From Bacteroides sp. 224 (GTDB lineage: Bacteria; Bacteroidota; Bacteroidia; Bacteroidales; Bacteroidaceae), in the NCBI RefSeq assembly GCF_010500995.1, contig NZ_QVMK01000005.1, positions 1 through 64,000 on the forward strand: DNA of 64,000 nt, read 5' to 3'. The notes beneath the pieces were generated by a model. That model was not told the origin of the DNA. It was given only the letters and a program-made list of their open reading frames with translations, and did not search any database. The position numbers were made by a program, and so were the translations under genes. Every line of letters begins with the position of its first letter. Position 1 is the stretch's first letter. Positions 55,381-64,000 of the stretch are shown here, in pieces.

Positions 55381-56700
55381 TTGGACTCAGACGATCATTT
55401 ATGCCGTTTGGCAGACATTTTCAGTGGAATTTCAGTGAATGCTCCGTCTACTTCGGAGATTATAGCCATCATATTGGCTGCGTTATTACTACTTATATCC
55501 GGTTTTGCCTCCGCCTCGGAGATTGCATTCTTTTCTTTGTCTCCTTCCGATAAAAATGAAATAGATGAAGGAGCTCACCCTGCTGACAGTAAAGTTCGTA
55601 AATTATTGAGCAATACAGAACGCTTGCTGGCTACTGTGCTGATTACCAATAACTTTGTGAATGTAACCATCATTATGCTATGCAATTACTTCTTTATGGG
55701 TATTTTCAATTTTGCATCGCCTATTGCAGAGTTTTTAATACTTACCGTAGTATTGACCTTTCTGCTGTTGTTGTTTGGAGAGATCATACCTAAACTTTAT
55801 TCAGCACAAAAAACGTTGGCTTTCACTCGTTTTGCCGCACCGGGTATTTTGATGTTTCGTACCATTTTTTATCCCTTGGCTTCGCTATTAATGCATTCTT
55901 CTACCTTTATGAATAAGCATTTAACAAAGAAGAGCCGCATCATATCAGTGAGCGAACTTTCGCAAGCATTGGATTTAACAAACAAAGAAGAACTGTCGGA
56001 AGAGAATACTATTTTAGAAGGAATAGTTCGTTTTGGTGGCGAAACAGCCAAAGAAGTGATGACTTCTCGCATTGATATGGTAGATTTGGATATTCGTACT
56101 CCTTATAAAGAGGTGCTCCAATGTATTATTGATAATGCTTACTCGCGTATACCCATATATTCAGGTTCGAGAGATAATATTAAAGGCATTTTGTATATAA
56201 AAGATCTTCTGCCTCATATTAATAAAGGAGAAAGCTTTCGTTGGCAAACGCTTATACGTCCGGCCTATTTTGTTCCGGAAACGAAGATGATTGATGATTT
56301 GCTAAAAGATTTTCAAGCCAATAAAACACATATTGCCATTGTAGTAGATGAGTTTGGAGGTACATCCGGACTTATAACTATGGAAGATATCATCGAAGAA
56401 ATCGTAGGAGAAATTCAGGACGAATATGATGATGAAGAAAAAACGTACGTTGTATTGAACGATCATACCTGGATATTTGAGGGTAAAACCTTATTGACCG
56501 ATTTCTACCGGGTTGCAGAAGTGGAGGAAGATTTGTTCGATAAAGTTTCCGGTGATGCCGATACGATTGCCGGATTGCTTCTTGAAGTAAAAGGAGAATT
56601 TCCTAAACTGCATGAAAAGCTTGTGTATGAAAACTATGAGTTTGAAGTGCTCGAAATGGATAACAGAAGAATCTTGAAAGTGAAGTTTTCAAAAAAATAA
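55381..56700 (+). CDS. gldE: GldE, gliding-motility-associated CBS/CorC-type membrane protein
   Basis: 439-residue protein: a DUF21/CNNM-type transmembrane domain (about residues 20-190; GFASASEIAFFSLSPSDK), a pair of CBS domains (about 205-330; TSRIDMVDLD, YIKDLLPHI) and a CorC/HlyC C-terminal domain. Bacteroidota with this layout next to ssb and a phosphopantetheinyl transferase are annotated GldE, although Bacteroides do not glide. The start is TTG 55381; there is no in-frame ATG between the upstream stop and this codon. Confidence 0.88.
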   Translation: MDSDDHLCRLADIFSGISVNAPSTSEIIAIILAALLLLISGFASASEIAFFSLSPSDKNEIDEGAHPADSKVRKLLSNTERLLATVLITNNFVNVTIIMLCNYFFMGIFNFASPIAEFLILTVVLTFLLLLFGEIIPKLYSAQKTLAFTRFAAPGILMFRTIFYPLASLLMHSSTFMNKHLTKKSRIISVSELSQALDLTNKEELSEENTILEGIVRFGGETAKEVMTSRIDMVDLDIRTPYKEVLQCIIDNAYSRIPIYSGSRDNIKGILYIKDLLPHINKGESFRWQTLIRPAYFVPETKMIDDLLKDFQANKTHIAIVVDEFGGTSGLITMEDIIEEIVGEIQDEYDDEEKTYVVLNDHTWIFEGKTLLTDFYRVAEVEEDLFDKVSGDADTIAGLLLEVKGEFPKLHEKLVYENYEFEVLEMDNRRILKVKFSKK

Positions 56701-57344
56701 TGCCGTTATTTAAACAATACAACCAATATCACTGCCGATGGGCTATCTGGAAACAGGAAGAAAGCATTGATCAACTTTTGATGAAACTTCCTGTGATGGG
56801 CCGTGCCGAATACCTCAAAGGCATGGAGGCTTTTACTTCCGAATCTCGACGGCTGGAGTGGTTGGCTATTCGTGTGTTGCTTTTCGAACTCTTAGGAGAG
56901 ATGAAGAAGGTGCTCTACGAACCTTCCGGGAAACCTTATCTGGCCGATGCTTCTGCCCATATAAGCATCTCTCATACCAAGGGATATGTGGCTGTTATTG
57001 TAAGCCGGCGGCATGAGGTGGGTATTGATATAGAACAATACAGAGATCGTGTGTTGAAGGTAGCCCATAAATTTGTGCGCGAGGATGAGAAGGCACATAT
57101 TAACCCCGAAAAAGAAATACTCTCTCTGCTCCTGATATGGTCTGCCAAAGAAGTTATGTTTAAATGTATGAATGAGAGTGAAGTAGATTTCCGAGCGCAT
57201 TTAATGGTGGAATTACCCGCCGATTCCAAGCCCTTTATGAACTGTCGCGAGTATCGTACATCCCTAAGAAAACGTTTCCTGATTTATTACTTAACTCATC
57301 CCGATTTTGTGATGACGTGGACGATAGAAGAGCCGGAACTTTAA
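56700..57344 (+). CDS. 4'-phosphopantetheinyl transferase
   Basis: 214-residue Sfp-type enzyme that loads the phosphopantetheine arm onto carrier proteins. Motifs: HISISHTKGYVAVIVS, VGIDIEQ, and LLIWSAKEVMFK (magnesium-binding and catalytic residues). Its ATG overlaps the gldE stop by one base (TAATG), so it is translationally coupled. The gldE neighbour is conserved in Bacteroidota. Confidence 0.9.
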   Translation: MPLFKQYNQYHCRWAIWKQEESIDQLLMKLPVMGRAEYLKGMEAFTSESRRLEWLAIRVLLFELLGEMKKVLYEPSGKPYLADASAHISISHTKGYVAVIVSRRHEVGIDIEQYRDRVLKVAHKFVREDEKAHINPEKEILSLLLIWSAKEVMFKCMNESEVDFRAHLMVELPADSKPFMNCREYRTSLRKRFLIYYLTHPDFVMTWTIEEPEL

Positions 57345-57443
57345 GCTGAAGATTTTTCTTGCGGCCGTGGCAGGATATTGTAGCGGCCGTGGCAGAATAT
57401 TGGAACGGCCGCAAGAGTTTTCTTCAACGGCCGCAAGAAATCA
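57340..57443. repeat. 22-bp-period element with CGGCCG core
   Basis: CGGCCG recurs at 57362, 57384, 57406 and 57428, exactly 22 bp apart. The first two units continue TGGCAGRATATTG; the last two are flipped and continue CAAGA. The outer ends (TTTCTTGCGGCCG and CGGCCGCAAGAAAT) are inverted repeats. It fills the gap between two convergent genes. Same period and layout as elements at 8015 and 42294, but no sequence similarity. Confidence 0.85.
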
Positions 57444-57446
57444 TCT

Positions 57447-58373
57447 TTACTCGTTTTGTTGAGAGGCAAAAAAACGCTCTATTGCTTTTGCCTTTTCTTC
57501 GTTACGCTGTTGTCTGCGTTTTAATCTGTTTCCTTTCATAGATATGGCATCCACCAATTCATTGAGAGTTTTCAATTTGTAACTTACATAGGTTCTTCTA
57601 TTGAGCCCTATTTCTGTTATCATATTGCGATCTTGAATGATGTTGAGTAATTTGTGGTATTGATATTTAGAGGTGTATTTATCATGAGCCTTTTTAAAGG
57701 TTTTGTTTTTAAGAAGTAATGTCAGTTCATCCTTATTCTTTGCTCCGAACATTCTGCATTTAATCATATCCGAGGTGGTGCAGGCAAATTCTTTATTTCC
57801 TATGATAGATAAAATGCCTAAATACATGGCCCATACGGCACGCTCATCTGCCTGCATCTTATCTTTTTGGGTGTAGATATTCATCATTACCTTGCCGTTT
57901 AAAAGGATAAAGGGGCAGCCTTCGAAAGAGTATTTCTTCAAATGTTCATTCACCAGGAGAATGGTGTATTTAACGGTTTCCGTATTCAACTCAAGCATTT
58001 TATAGACTTGGCGTATTTTATACCAGGCCATTAATAGATGGTGAAAATCGGGATTCTCTTCACTGTAACTTAACAGATATTCGAATTCTTCCTCCGGATT
58101 AAATTCATTTCCCGAAGTATCGAATCCGTTATAATCCTCATCGTAAGGGAAATCAACCATCGTATGGAATGTATGTATAAGCTGGTCGGTAAGGCCTTTT
58201 AAGTCTCTGTAAATGCAATAAATGAACTCCTTGTATGCATCGTTTTCAGAAACGTTTATTTTGTTTGCAGTAAAATATATGCCAACATGGAACATCGTAT
58301 TAATAGTTTCTGCATCTACAATTAACTCTTTCAATAGGGGGAGGGGAATGAGTATAAACGGATTTTTCTCCAT
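57447..58373 (-). CDS. conserved hypothetical protein, Bacteroidales type
   Basis: 308-residue soluble protein with no signal peptide or membrane segment. The middle is acidic (about residues 78-105) and the C-terminus is very basic (RLKRRQQRNEEKAKAIERF), with IIGNKEFACTTSDMIKCRMFGAKN and TEIGLNRRTYVSYKL as the most conserved-looking parts. These suggest a nucleic-acid-binding or replication-type fold, but I do not recognise a family. Isolated gene between two repeat-rich intergenic regions. Confidence 0.6.
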   Translation of the reverse strand: MEKNPFILIPLPLLKELIVDAETINTMFHVGIYFTANKINVSENDAYKEFIYCIYRDLKGLTDQLIHTFHTMVDFPYDEDYNGFDTSGNEFNPEEEFEYLLSYSEENPDFHHLLMAWYKIRQVYKMLELNTETVKYTILLVNEHLKKYSFEGCPFILLNGKVMMNIYTQKDKMQADERAVWAMYLGILSIIGNKEFACTTSDMIKCRMFGAKNKDELTLLLKNKTFKKAHDKYTSKYQYHKLLNIIQDRNMITEIGLNRRTYVSYKLKTLNELVDAISMKGNRLKRRQQRNEEKAKAIERFFASQQNE

Positions 58374-58475
58374 GTGTTTGTTTGGTTATTTAATGAAAGA
58401 CAAATATAAGGAAGACTTTTTATTTGCTGAAATGATATAGCTAAACGAATGTTAAAAATGAGACACTTTAATAAT

Positions 58476-58580
58476 GATCATCCTATGTGTCGTCTTATGC
58501 ATCGTTCTATATATGATTCTATGTGTCGTCTACATTAATAACTATATATTAAATAGCTATATATTAAATAACTATTATAA
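58476..58580. repeat. short-period A/T-rich repeats in a 390-bp intergenic region
   Basis: CTATGTGTCGTCT occurs at 58483 and 58519 (36 bp apart, with a half-similar unit between), then CTATATATTAAATAR repeats with a 15-bp period at 58542 and 58557. The rest of 58374-58761 is A/T-rich with no gene visible; a weak hairpin (58678-58703) may end the minus-strand glnN remnant. Confidence 0.6.
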
Positions 58581-58761
58581 TAGCATACATTCGTTTTTAA
58601 GAAAAACAAATGCTACTATCTTTTTTAATCATTCTTCTTTTATGATTCGGTTTTAGTTCTTATGTTTGTATTTTAGGTAGGCCTTGTTTCTCAACAAAGC
58701 CTATCCGGATACTTAAAACAACCAACAAAAGAAATAGATAACTTCTATCTATTGCTTTTAT

Positions 58762-59487
58762 TTATCTTATAAATAAAAGTTCTCTGTATTTGGGCAACGT
58801 CCACATTTGGTTGTCCACAATCAGTTCAAGCTTGTCGATGTGATAACGGATTTCGTCGAGCATAGGGGCGATGTTATCATGATAGTTGATGGCTTTTTCG
58901 CGTTCGTCTTCAATTTTGTTAGCTACCTTACGGGCCTCAATCATAGCATCTACGTGTTCTTTAATGAATCCTACGCGGTCGGCAATTTCTTCAATCAGTT
59001 CCAGGTTTCGGCAGCAAAGTTTTTTCCATTTATCGTCCGGATACAGTTCTTTCATTTTGTAAACGTTGTCAATCAAATCGGTTTGATATTGAGTGGCTAC
59101 GGGAATGATGTGGTTCATGGCCAGATCGCCCAATACGCGAGCTTCAATCTGGATTTTCTTGGTATAGGTTTCCCACTTTACTTCGTTGCGGGCTTCCAAC
59201 TCTATTTTGCTCATCACTCCTGTGGTTTCGAACATGGCAATGGTTTCGGGTTTCAGGTAGTTGTCGAAGATAACAGGCACGCTGGTTTCGCAATCCAAGC
59301 CACGTTTTTGAGCTTCTTCTTTCCATTCGTCGCTGTAACCGTTGCCATCAAAATGGATGGGCTTGCATATTTTGATGTATTTACGTATTACGTCCAGCAG
59401 GGCCGATACTTTGGGTTCGCCTTGTTCAATCAGTGCATCTACATCTTCTTTGGTATTTACTTTGTTGATGGCCTTTAGTTTTACGAT
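58762..59487 (-). pseudogene. glnN: glutamine synthetase III, C-terminal remnant
   Basis: About 240 codons matching the end of type III glutamine synthetase (full length ~730): KAINKVNTKEDVDALIEQ, PIHFDGNGYSDEWKEEA, CETSVPVIFDNYLKPE, EARVLGDLAMNHIIP and the terminal WTLPKYRELLFIR. The frame is open only to 59487, where a stop occurs within a 7-bp-period repeat. The catalytic N-terminal two thirds are missing. The sequence changes directly from amt-downstream repeat to the glnN interior, so a ~1.4-kb deletion, or a misassembly, is implied. Confidence 0.85.
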
Positions 59488-59515
59488 TTACAATATAGAG
59501 AGTTACTCTAATCGT
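59479..59515. repeat. 7-bp-period inverted repeat (TCGTAAA type) at the amt-glnN junction
   Basis: TTTTACGATTTACAAT (59479-59494) is matched by ATCGTAAATCGTAAATTG (59510-59527). The right part repeats TCGTAAA. The glnN deletion endpoint falls on this element. Confidence 0.75.
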
Positions 59516-59540
59516 AAATCGTAAATTGTCCAATCGTCAA

Positions 59541-60222
59541 TTAATTATAGGCCGATTCTCCATGTTCGTATACATCCAATCCTTCTTCTTCGACACGTGG
59601 GCTCACGCGGAGACCATGAATCTTGTCGAGTGCTTTGAAGATGATATACCCCATGCCAAGTGCCCATGCGCCTACCACTAAGGCACCAAATATTTGAGCT
59701 CCGAGGAATTGCCAGCCACCACCGTAGAGTAAACCTTCTTCTGTGGCAAGAAATCCGGTAAGTACAGTTCCTAAGAAGCCGCATACGCCATGTACAGATG
59801 AGGCTCCTACAGGATCGTCTATTTTCAGTACTTTATCGATGAAATCTACAGAATAAATCATAGTAATTCCCGATAAAGCACCGATGATAACAGCTCCTAC
59901 GGGCGAAACAATATCGCATCCGGCTGTAATACCTACCAACCCGGCCAACACACCGTTTAATGTGAGCGATAACGATGGTTTGCTGTATTTGCACCAGCTG
60001 AGTATCAAGGCAAAGAAACCACCGGCGCAAGCCGAAAGGTTGGTGGTTAAAAATACGTGCGAAATGGCAAGCCGATCGGCTTCTCCGGCTGCTGCCAATT
60101 GAGAACCGGGGTTGAAGCCAAACCATCCGAACCAAAGGATGAAAACTCCCAAACAGGCCAGCGTCAGGTTGTGCCCGGGGATGGCTCTCGACTTACCATC
60201 TTTTGTGCAATGTCGCCTCTTT
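59541..60222 (-). pseudogene. amt: ammonium transporter, C-terminal half
   Basis: From about 60215 the frame reads RGDIAQKDGKSRAIPGHNLTL and continues through CLGVFILWFGWFGFNPGSQL, SVHGVCGFLGTVLTGF and a normal C-terminus with EHGESAYN. This is the C-terminal ~225 residues of Amt, including the second pore histidine region. The first half is missing. At the junction the DNA switches to the first codons of glnB, in a different frame. The TTG at 60152 is an internal leucine codon and not a credible start. Confidence 0.85.
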
Positions 60223-60273
60223 CTTTACATCCTCGAATTTTGTTTTGCGGATGATAGCTTCAATCTTTTTCAT
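60223..60273 (-). pseudogene. glnB: PII protein glnB, first ~17 codons only
   Basis: From ATG (60273-60271) the frame encodes MKKIEAIIRKTKFEDVK, the conserved PII start. It then runs into amt-derived DNA out of frame and stops at 60193. The rest of the ~115-residue PII protein, including the T-loop, is lost. A gene order porin-glnB-amt-glnN on the minus strand is implied for the ancestor. Confidence 0.85.
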
Positions 60274-60319
60274 AATTTAAAATAATGAGTGTTACCTGAA
60301 AACGTTTTAATTACCTTCT

Positions 60320-61033
60320 TTAAAAACTAATACCAAATGCAAAGTATGCTTTTTCCGTATTCGGATTTACTGTTATTTTGGCAAATGCAGGTAGGGAGAA
60401 TGAGTCGGTGATTTTGATGTTTTTACCGGCTGTTAGTCCAACATTTACTACATTAAATCCATCAGAATAAGCTCCCTCCCAAGGAGTAAGTCCTACTTCT
60501 GCCGAGAAATCAAATTCGCCGAGTTTGAAAGGAACCATCACTTCCGCATAACTGGAGTAGGCACGATCCATGCTACCATCACTCTTTGCCTTGTAGTAGT
60601 CGGCTCCCGCAAAATTGGTGTTCCAGCTTACTGAAAGCGGTCCGAAATCATAACCAACGGTTGCCTCGTACACATGATCGGTTTCTTTGGAGGCATACTT
60701 AAAGTATTTTCCGCCATAATCGAACCAATAATCGGTTACTGCTACACTAAATCCTCCGGCGTTATAGCCTAACGTAAGATCAAGTTCTTTCGTGTCTTCT
60801 TTTTCTATACCTACCGATCCCCATGCGCTTAATGAGAATCCGTATTTACCTACTGCTATAGAGGGTTGTATACTCACCCCTCCGCAGTCTTGCCCACGCC
60901 AGATGTAATTGCTTACTACATCGGCACCTACTGAAACCTCTACATTGTTCTGCGCATTTGCTGTTAGTGTACTAAGTGCAATCACTAAGGCTGCTGCCAT
61001 TACCCTGAACTTGTTTTGAATCATTTTTTTCAT
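60320..61033 (-). CDS. porin-like outer-membrane beta-barrel protein
   Basis: 237-residue exported protein with a signal peptide ending near LTANAQNN and about ten predicted amphipathic beta-strands (VSVGADVVSNYIWRGQ...), ending in Phe as beta-barrel proteins do. It resembles the small TorF-like putative porins. Position directly upstream of glnB-amt in the operon suggests uptake of a nitrogen source, but that is inference. Confidence 0.78.
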   Translation of the reverse strand: MKKMIQNKFRVMAAALVIALSTLTANAQNNVEVSVGADVVSNYIWRGQDCGGVSIQPSIAVGKYGFSLSAWGSVGIEKEDTKELDLTLGYNAGGFSVAVTDYWFDYGGKYFKYASKETDHVYEATVGYDFGPLSVSWNTNFAGADYYKAKSDGSMDRAYSSYAEVMVPFKLGEFDFSAEVGLTPWEGAYSDGFNVVNVGLTAGKNIKITDSFSLPAFAKITVNPNTEKAYFAFGISF

Positions 61034-61070
61034 TGTCCTTTTACCTTTAATAGTTAAAATAATGTGAATC

Positions 61071-62300
61071 TCAATCTCTATTCTTTATTCTTTTCATGGC
61101 TTCTATGCAATCGTCATGTTCGCCGAAGGCAGTGAGCCGGATATAACCTTCTCCGCTGGGGCCAAAACCTACCCCGGGTGTTCCTACTACATGGGTTTCG
61201 TGCAGAATTTGTTCGAAGAAACGCCAAGAGGGAGTTCCTTTCGGTGTTTTTACCCATAGGTAAGGGGCGTTTTCACCACCATATACTTGCAGTCCGCACG
61301 CTACCAATCCGTCTTTCATGATTCGGGCGTTAGTCATATAATAATTGATTGTTTGCTTTATTTGTTCTTTGCCCTCGGGGGTGTAGATGGCCTCCGCGGC
61401 ACGTTGAGTAATATAAGATGTTCCGTTGAACTTAGTGCTCTGTCGACGGTTCCAGAGGCTGTTCAATGATATGCGTTCTCCTTGCGGAGTAGTGCCTGTT
61501 AGTTCTTTGGGTACTACGGTGTAGCCGCAACGTATGCCTGTAAATCCGGCTGTTTTGGAGAAACTGCGGAATTCGATAGCGCATTTTTTGGCTCCTTCAA
61601 TTTCGTAAATAGAGTGGGGGATGGACGGATCTTGAATATAAGCTTCGTAGGCGGCATCGAACAAGATGAGTGTATCATTTACCAAAGCATAGTCTACCCA
61701 CTTTTTGAGTTCCTCTTTGCTTAGTGTGGTGCCGGTGGGGTTGTTGGGGTAGCAGAGGTAAAGAATGTCGATTTTCTTATCCGGTATTTGCGGTATGAAG
61801 TTATTTTCGGCTGTACAGGGCATATAGACTATATTGCTCCATTTACCGTTTTCTTGCAATGTTCCGGCACGCCCTCCCATCACGTTGCTGTCGATGTAAA
61901 CGGGGTAGATGGGGTCGGTTACCCCGATGTTATTATCCTGATGCAGTATGTCGCCGATGTTTCCTGTATCGCTTTTGGCACCATCGCTTACAAAAACTTC
62001 GCTGTTGCTTAGCTGAATGCCGCGAGGTGTATAGTCGTTCTTTATAATGGCTTCCGTCAGAAAATCGTATCCTTGTTCAGGACCATACCCGCGGAAGGTA
62101 CTTTTGTTTGCCATTTCGTCTACCGCTTTATGCATGGCTTCGATGCATGCAGGTGCCAGTGGCTGTGTAACATCTCCGATTCCCAGGCGGATAATGTCCT
62201 GATCGGGATGTGTGGCTTTGAATGTATTTACTTTTTTGGCGATGTCCGAAAATAAATAGCTTCCGGGCAGTTTCAGGAAATGTTCGTTAACTAATGCCAT
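61071..62300 (-). CDS. dapL: LL-diaminopimelate aminotransferase
   Basis: 409-residue PLP enzyme that makes LL-diaminopimelate from tetrahydrodipicolinate in one step. The PLP lysine is in [10 protein letters not shown], and [13 protein letters not shown] and CYPNNPTGT are characteristic. Full length. It lies 11 bp after dapF, the epimerase that uses its product, so the pair is one operon for lysine and peptidoglycan precursor synthesis. Confidence 0.96.
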   Translation of the reverse strand: MALVNEHFLKLPGSYLFSDIAKKVNTFKATHPDQDIIRLGIGDVTQPLAPACIEAMHKAVDEMANKSTFRGYGPEQGYDFLTEAIIKNDYTPRGIQLSNSEVFVSDGAKSDTGNIGDILHQDNNIGVTDPIYPVYIDSNVMGGRAGTLQENGKWSNIVYMPCTAENNFIPQIPDKKIDILYLCYPNNPTGTTLSKEELKKWVDYALVNDTLILFDAAYEAYIQDPSIPHSIYEIEGAKKCAIEFRSFSKTAGFTGIRCGYTVVPKELTGTTPQGERISLNSLWNRRQSTKFNGTSYITQRAAEAIYTPEGKEQIKQTINYYMTNARIMKDGLVACGLQVYGGENAPYLWVKTPKGTPSWRFFEQILHETHVVGTPGVGFGPSGEGYIRLTAFGEHDDCIEAMKRIKNRD

Positions 62301-62311
62301 ATTGTTGTCTT

Positions 62312-63127
62312 TTATTGGTTTATTTCGATTTTTCCATCAAATACTTTGGTTGCCGGTCCTGTCATCATAATGTGGTTGGTTTCTTTATTCCATTCGATGG
62401 TCAGCGTGCCTCCGTCCATAATTACATCCGGTTTTCTTTTTGTTTTTCCTGATTGTATAGCCGCTACTGCTGTGGCGCAGGCACCGGTTCCGCAGGCCAA
62501 GGTTATTCCCGAACCCCTTTCCCACACTCGCATACGTATTTTGTTTGGGCTGAGTACTTGTGCGAATTCCACGTTCACTCGTCCCGGGAAGAGAGGATGG
62601 TGCTCTATTTGCGGTCCTAAAACAGGAAGATTGATTTCCGATATATCATCTACAAATATCACCAGATGGGGGTTTCCCATATTTACGGTAGTTCCGGTAA
62701 GCTGATGTCCGGTTGATAGTTTAATTTCAATCTCTTGAATATCGCTCGGCTCATTCATATCTACTGTAACCGATGCTACTTCGTTTTTTTCGATATTCAG
62801 TTTGAGGTATTTTATTCCGGAGAGGGTTTCCAATGAGAATTCATTGCCTTGAATGTCGCCGTTGTCATAAAGGTATTTGGCTACGCAACGCGAGGCGTTT
62901 CCGCACATGGTGGCTTCCGAACCATCGGCATTGAATATCCGCATGCTGTAATTGGCAATATCCGATGAACCAATTAAAACCAAGCCGTCGCCTCCAATTC
63001 CTTTATTACGATCACTCCACAGAATGGATGTCTGCTCCGGATGTGGGATGCACTCTTTGCGGATATCTACATATATGTAGTCGTTCCCCGCTCCATGCAT
63101 CTTGGTGAATCTTATTTCTTTTGTCAT
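62312..63127 (-). CDS. dapF: diaminopimelate epimerase
   Basis: 271-residue PLP-independent epimerase converting LL- to meso-diaminopimelate. Both catalytic cysteines are present, in MCGNASRC and ACGTGACA. First gene of the dapF-dapL operon; a minus-strand TATCTTTG box lies at 63184-63177. Confidence 0.96.
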   Translation of the reverse strand: MTKEIRFTKMHGAGNDYIYVDIRKECIPHPEQTSILWSDRNKGIGGDGLVLIGSSDIANYSMRIFNADGSEATMCGNASRCVAKYLYDNGDIQGNEFSLETLSGIKYLKLNIEKNEVASVTVDMNEPSDIQEIEIKLSTGHQLTGTTVNMGNPHLVIFVDDISEINLPVLGPQIEHHPLFPGRVNVEFAQVLSPNKIRMRVWERGSGITLACGTGACATAVAAIQSGKTKRKPDVIMDGGTLTIEWNKETNHIMMTGPATKVFDGKIEINQ

Positions 63128-63176
63128 TTTGTAGAGGATTAATCTTTGTTGTTGTCGTTTTGTTTAATTCCTCTGC

Positions 63177-63184
63177 AAAGATAT
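63177..63184 (-). promoter_or_regulatory. putative -7 box for dapF-dapL
   Basis: The minus strand reads TATCTTTG followed by GCAGAG, 50 bp before the dapF ATG. No -33 TTTG at normal spacing. Confidence 0.5.
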
Positions 63185-63248
63185 GTCTTTTTGTTTATAT
63201 AATATCTTTTTTTGATATTAAATTTATGTTTCATTTTTGTAATTCCTT

Positions 63249-64000
63249 TCAATAGTTCTTCAGAAGATTACGAAGAACTAAAGGTCGATCGGTAGTGATA
63301 AAATCGACTTTGTGTTTAATAAGCCATTGCATATCTTCTTCACTGTTTACGGTCCAAACGTTTACTTTGAGTCCTAATGAGTGACATTCCGTAATCCATT
63401 CAGGATTCTTTTTAAATACCTTGCTGTTATAGTCGGGCCCTGTACAACCGATCGCTTTGAGTTCCTGAGGAGAAAGATCGCCATTGAGGTAATAAATCGG
63501 TGTGCCTTGAGGAGCCAGGCGGATGAATTCTTTGACGGCATGCAATGAAAAGGAAATATATTCCATACGCGGTTCCAATTGCATTTTGCTAACAAGTGAT
63601 ATGATTTGTTCGATGGCTTTGGTTTCCAACTCGGGAGTACTAAGCTTTTTCAGTTCCAGAATAAGTCGGGTTTTTAATTCGGTTCCTTTTTGAAGGTATT
63701 CGGAAAGGAGTGGCAGGCTCTCTCCGTTTTTCAGTTTGAGCCGGGTAAGCGTATCGGCTGTATTCTTTTTGATGGAGGTAAGTCCGTGAATCGCATCGTG
63801 TATAACGATCAATTTCCCGTCACTGCTCATTCTTACATCAAATTCGCAGCCATAGCAATTGATGGAATCTGCTTTTAGTAAAGAGGCAATACTGTTTTGT
63901 GCGGAACCTTGAGTATCCCAAAAACCACGATGAGCTATGACTTGGGTTTGTGACATCATATTTGCAGATATGAAAACAAATAGAGTGCAGATAACGGCTT
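63249..64000 (-). CDS. glycerophosphodiester phosphodiesterase, N-terminus beyond the window
   Basis: TIM-barrel phosphodiesterase that releases glycerol-3-phosphate from glycerophosphodiesters. Visible catalytic residues: IAHRGFW (His, Arg), CEFDVRMSSDG (Glu, Asp) and VIHDA (His). An ATG occurs at 63959, but the frame stays open upstream to the window edge and encodes AVICTLFVFISA, the hydrophobic part of a signal peptide. The true start therefore lies outside the window and the protein is exported. Confidence 0.88.
   Translation of the reverse strand, partial: AVICTLFVFISANMMSQTQVIAHRGFWDTQGSAQNSIASLLKADSINCYGCEFDVRMSSDGKLIVIHDAIHGLTSIKKNTADTLTRLKLKNGESLPLLSEYLQKGTELKTRLILELKKLSTPELETKAIEQIISLVSKMQLEPRMEYISFSLHAVKEFIRLAPQGTPIYYLNGDLSPQELKAIGCTGPDYNSKVFKKNPEWITECHSLGLKVNVWTVNSEEDMQWLIKHKVDFITTDRPLVLRNLLKNY

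Noticed and set aside
57359..57541. 60-codon plus-strand reading frame across the CGGCCG element
   Set aside because: It is produced by the 22-bp repeats and overlaps the end of a minus-strand gene antisense; no start signal or family resemblance.
58807..59478. 223-codon plus-strand reading frame rich in Phe and Val
   Set aside because: It is the antisense shadow of the glutamine synthetase III remnant; the composition is typical of a reversed frame.
59541..60152. A complete short Amt starting at TTG 60152
   Set aside because: The codon is an internal leucine of Amt (CLGVFILW), and homologous sequence continues upstream to the glnB junction.

Overview
The window is a low-GC chromosomal segment from a Bacteroidales bacterium, most likely genus Bacteroides. 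Support comes from the housekeeping gene orders (YceD/rpmF/fabH/era/der; clpP-clpX; three SurA-like chaperones with an OstA-like protein and mutL), Bacteroidota-specific genes (gldE, glutamine synthetase III, an inositol-lipid cluster, BACON-domain and lipoprotein-rich accessory genes) and repeated TAnnTTTG boxes, the -7 element of the Bacteroides primary sigma factor. The first ~50 bases are the 3' end of a 5S rRNA, so the window starts just after an rRNA operon.

Layout. 0.3-4.5 kb: yceD-rpmF-fabH-era-der. 4.6-7.0 kb: an Mla-type lipid transporter (minus) diverging from lptB. 7.0-15.6 kb: a DUF2809-like membrane protein, an RRM RNA-binding protein, tig, clpP-clpX, recQ, guaB. 15.7-23.5 kb: outer-membrane biogenesis operon (three SurA-like proteins, OstA-like protein, small membrane protein, mutL). 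23.7-37.0 kb is the accessory region: a porin, a transglutaminase-like lipoprotein, a toxin-like lipoprotein with a JAB-like C-terminus, then an array of small secreted paralogues interleaved with broken toxin and paralogue remnants, ending in a BACON/leucine-rich protein and a Wzy/O-antigen-ligase-like protein. 37-46 kb: M24 peptidase, gdhA, prolyl oligopeptidase, and a receiver/pyruvate-binding fusion protein. 46-50.8 kb: rpiB and the inositol-lipid cluster (myo-inositol-phosphate synthase, PgpA-like phosphatase, GtrA, CDP-alcohol transferase, PAP2/IPC-synthase-like), in which the first gene is frameshifted. 50.8-58.4 kb: rng, a 30-residue basic ribosome-associated gene, HU, mutY, maoC, ssb, gldE, a phosphopantetheinyl transferase, and an unrecognised gene. 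58.7-64 kb (minus): a nitrogen-assimilation cluster (glnB, amt, glnN) gutted by two deletions, a small porin-like protein, dapL-dapF, and a glycerophosphodiesterase running off the right edge.

Three things stand out. First, the 27-33.5 kb locus has the organisation of a polymorphic toxin/immunity array: one complete toxin-like lipoprotein, a frameshifted short copy, a barely recognisable toxin tail, and five intact plus one decayed putative immunity paralogues; two of the paralogues share a near-identical promoter-proximal module and then diverge. Second, intergenic regions are full of patterned DNA: three elements with a strict 22-bp period but unrelated sequences (near 8.0, 42.4 and 57.4 kb), 7-bp-period arrays usually arranged as inverted repeats, and a set of long near-perfect inverted repeats. 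Third, two conserved pathways look broken: inositol synthase by a 1-bp deletion, and glnB/amt/glnN by two junctions. These are either real gene loss or assembly/sequencing defects, and read-level evidence would decide.
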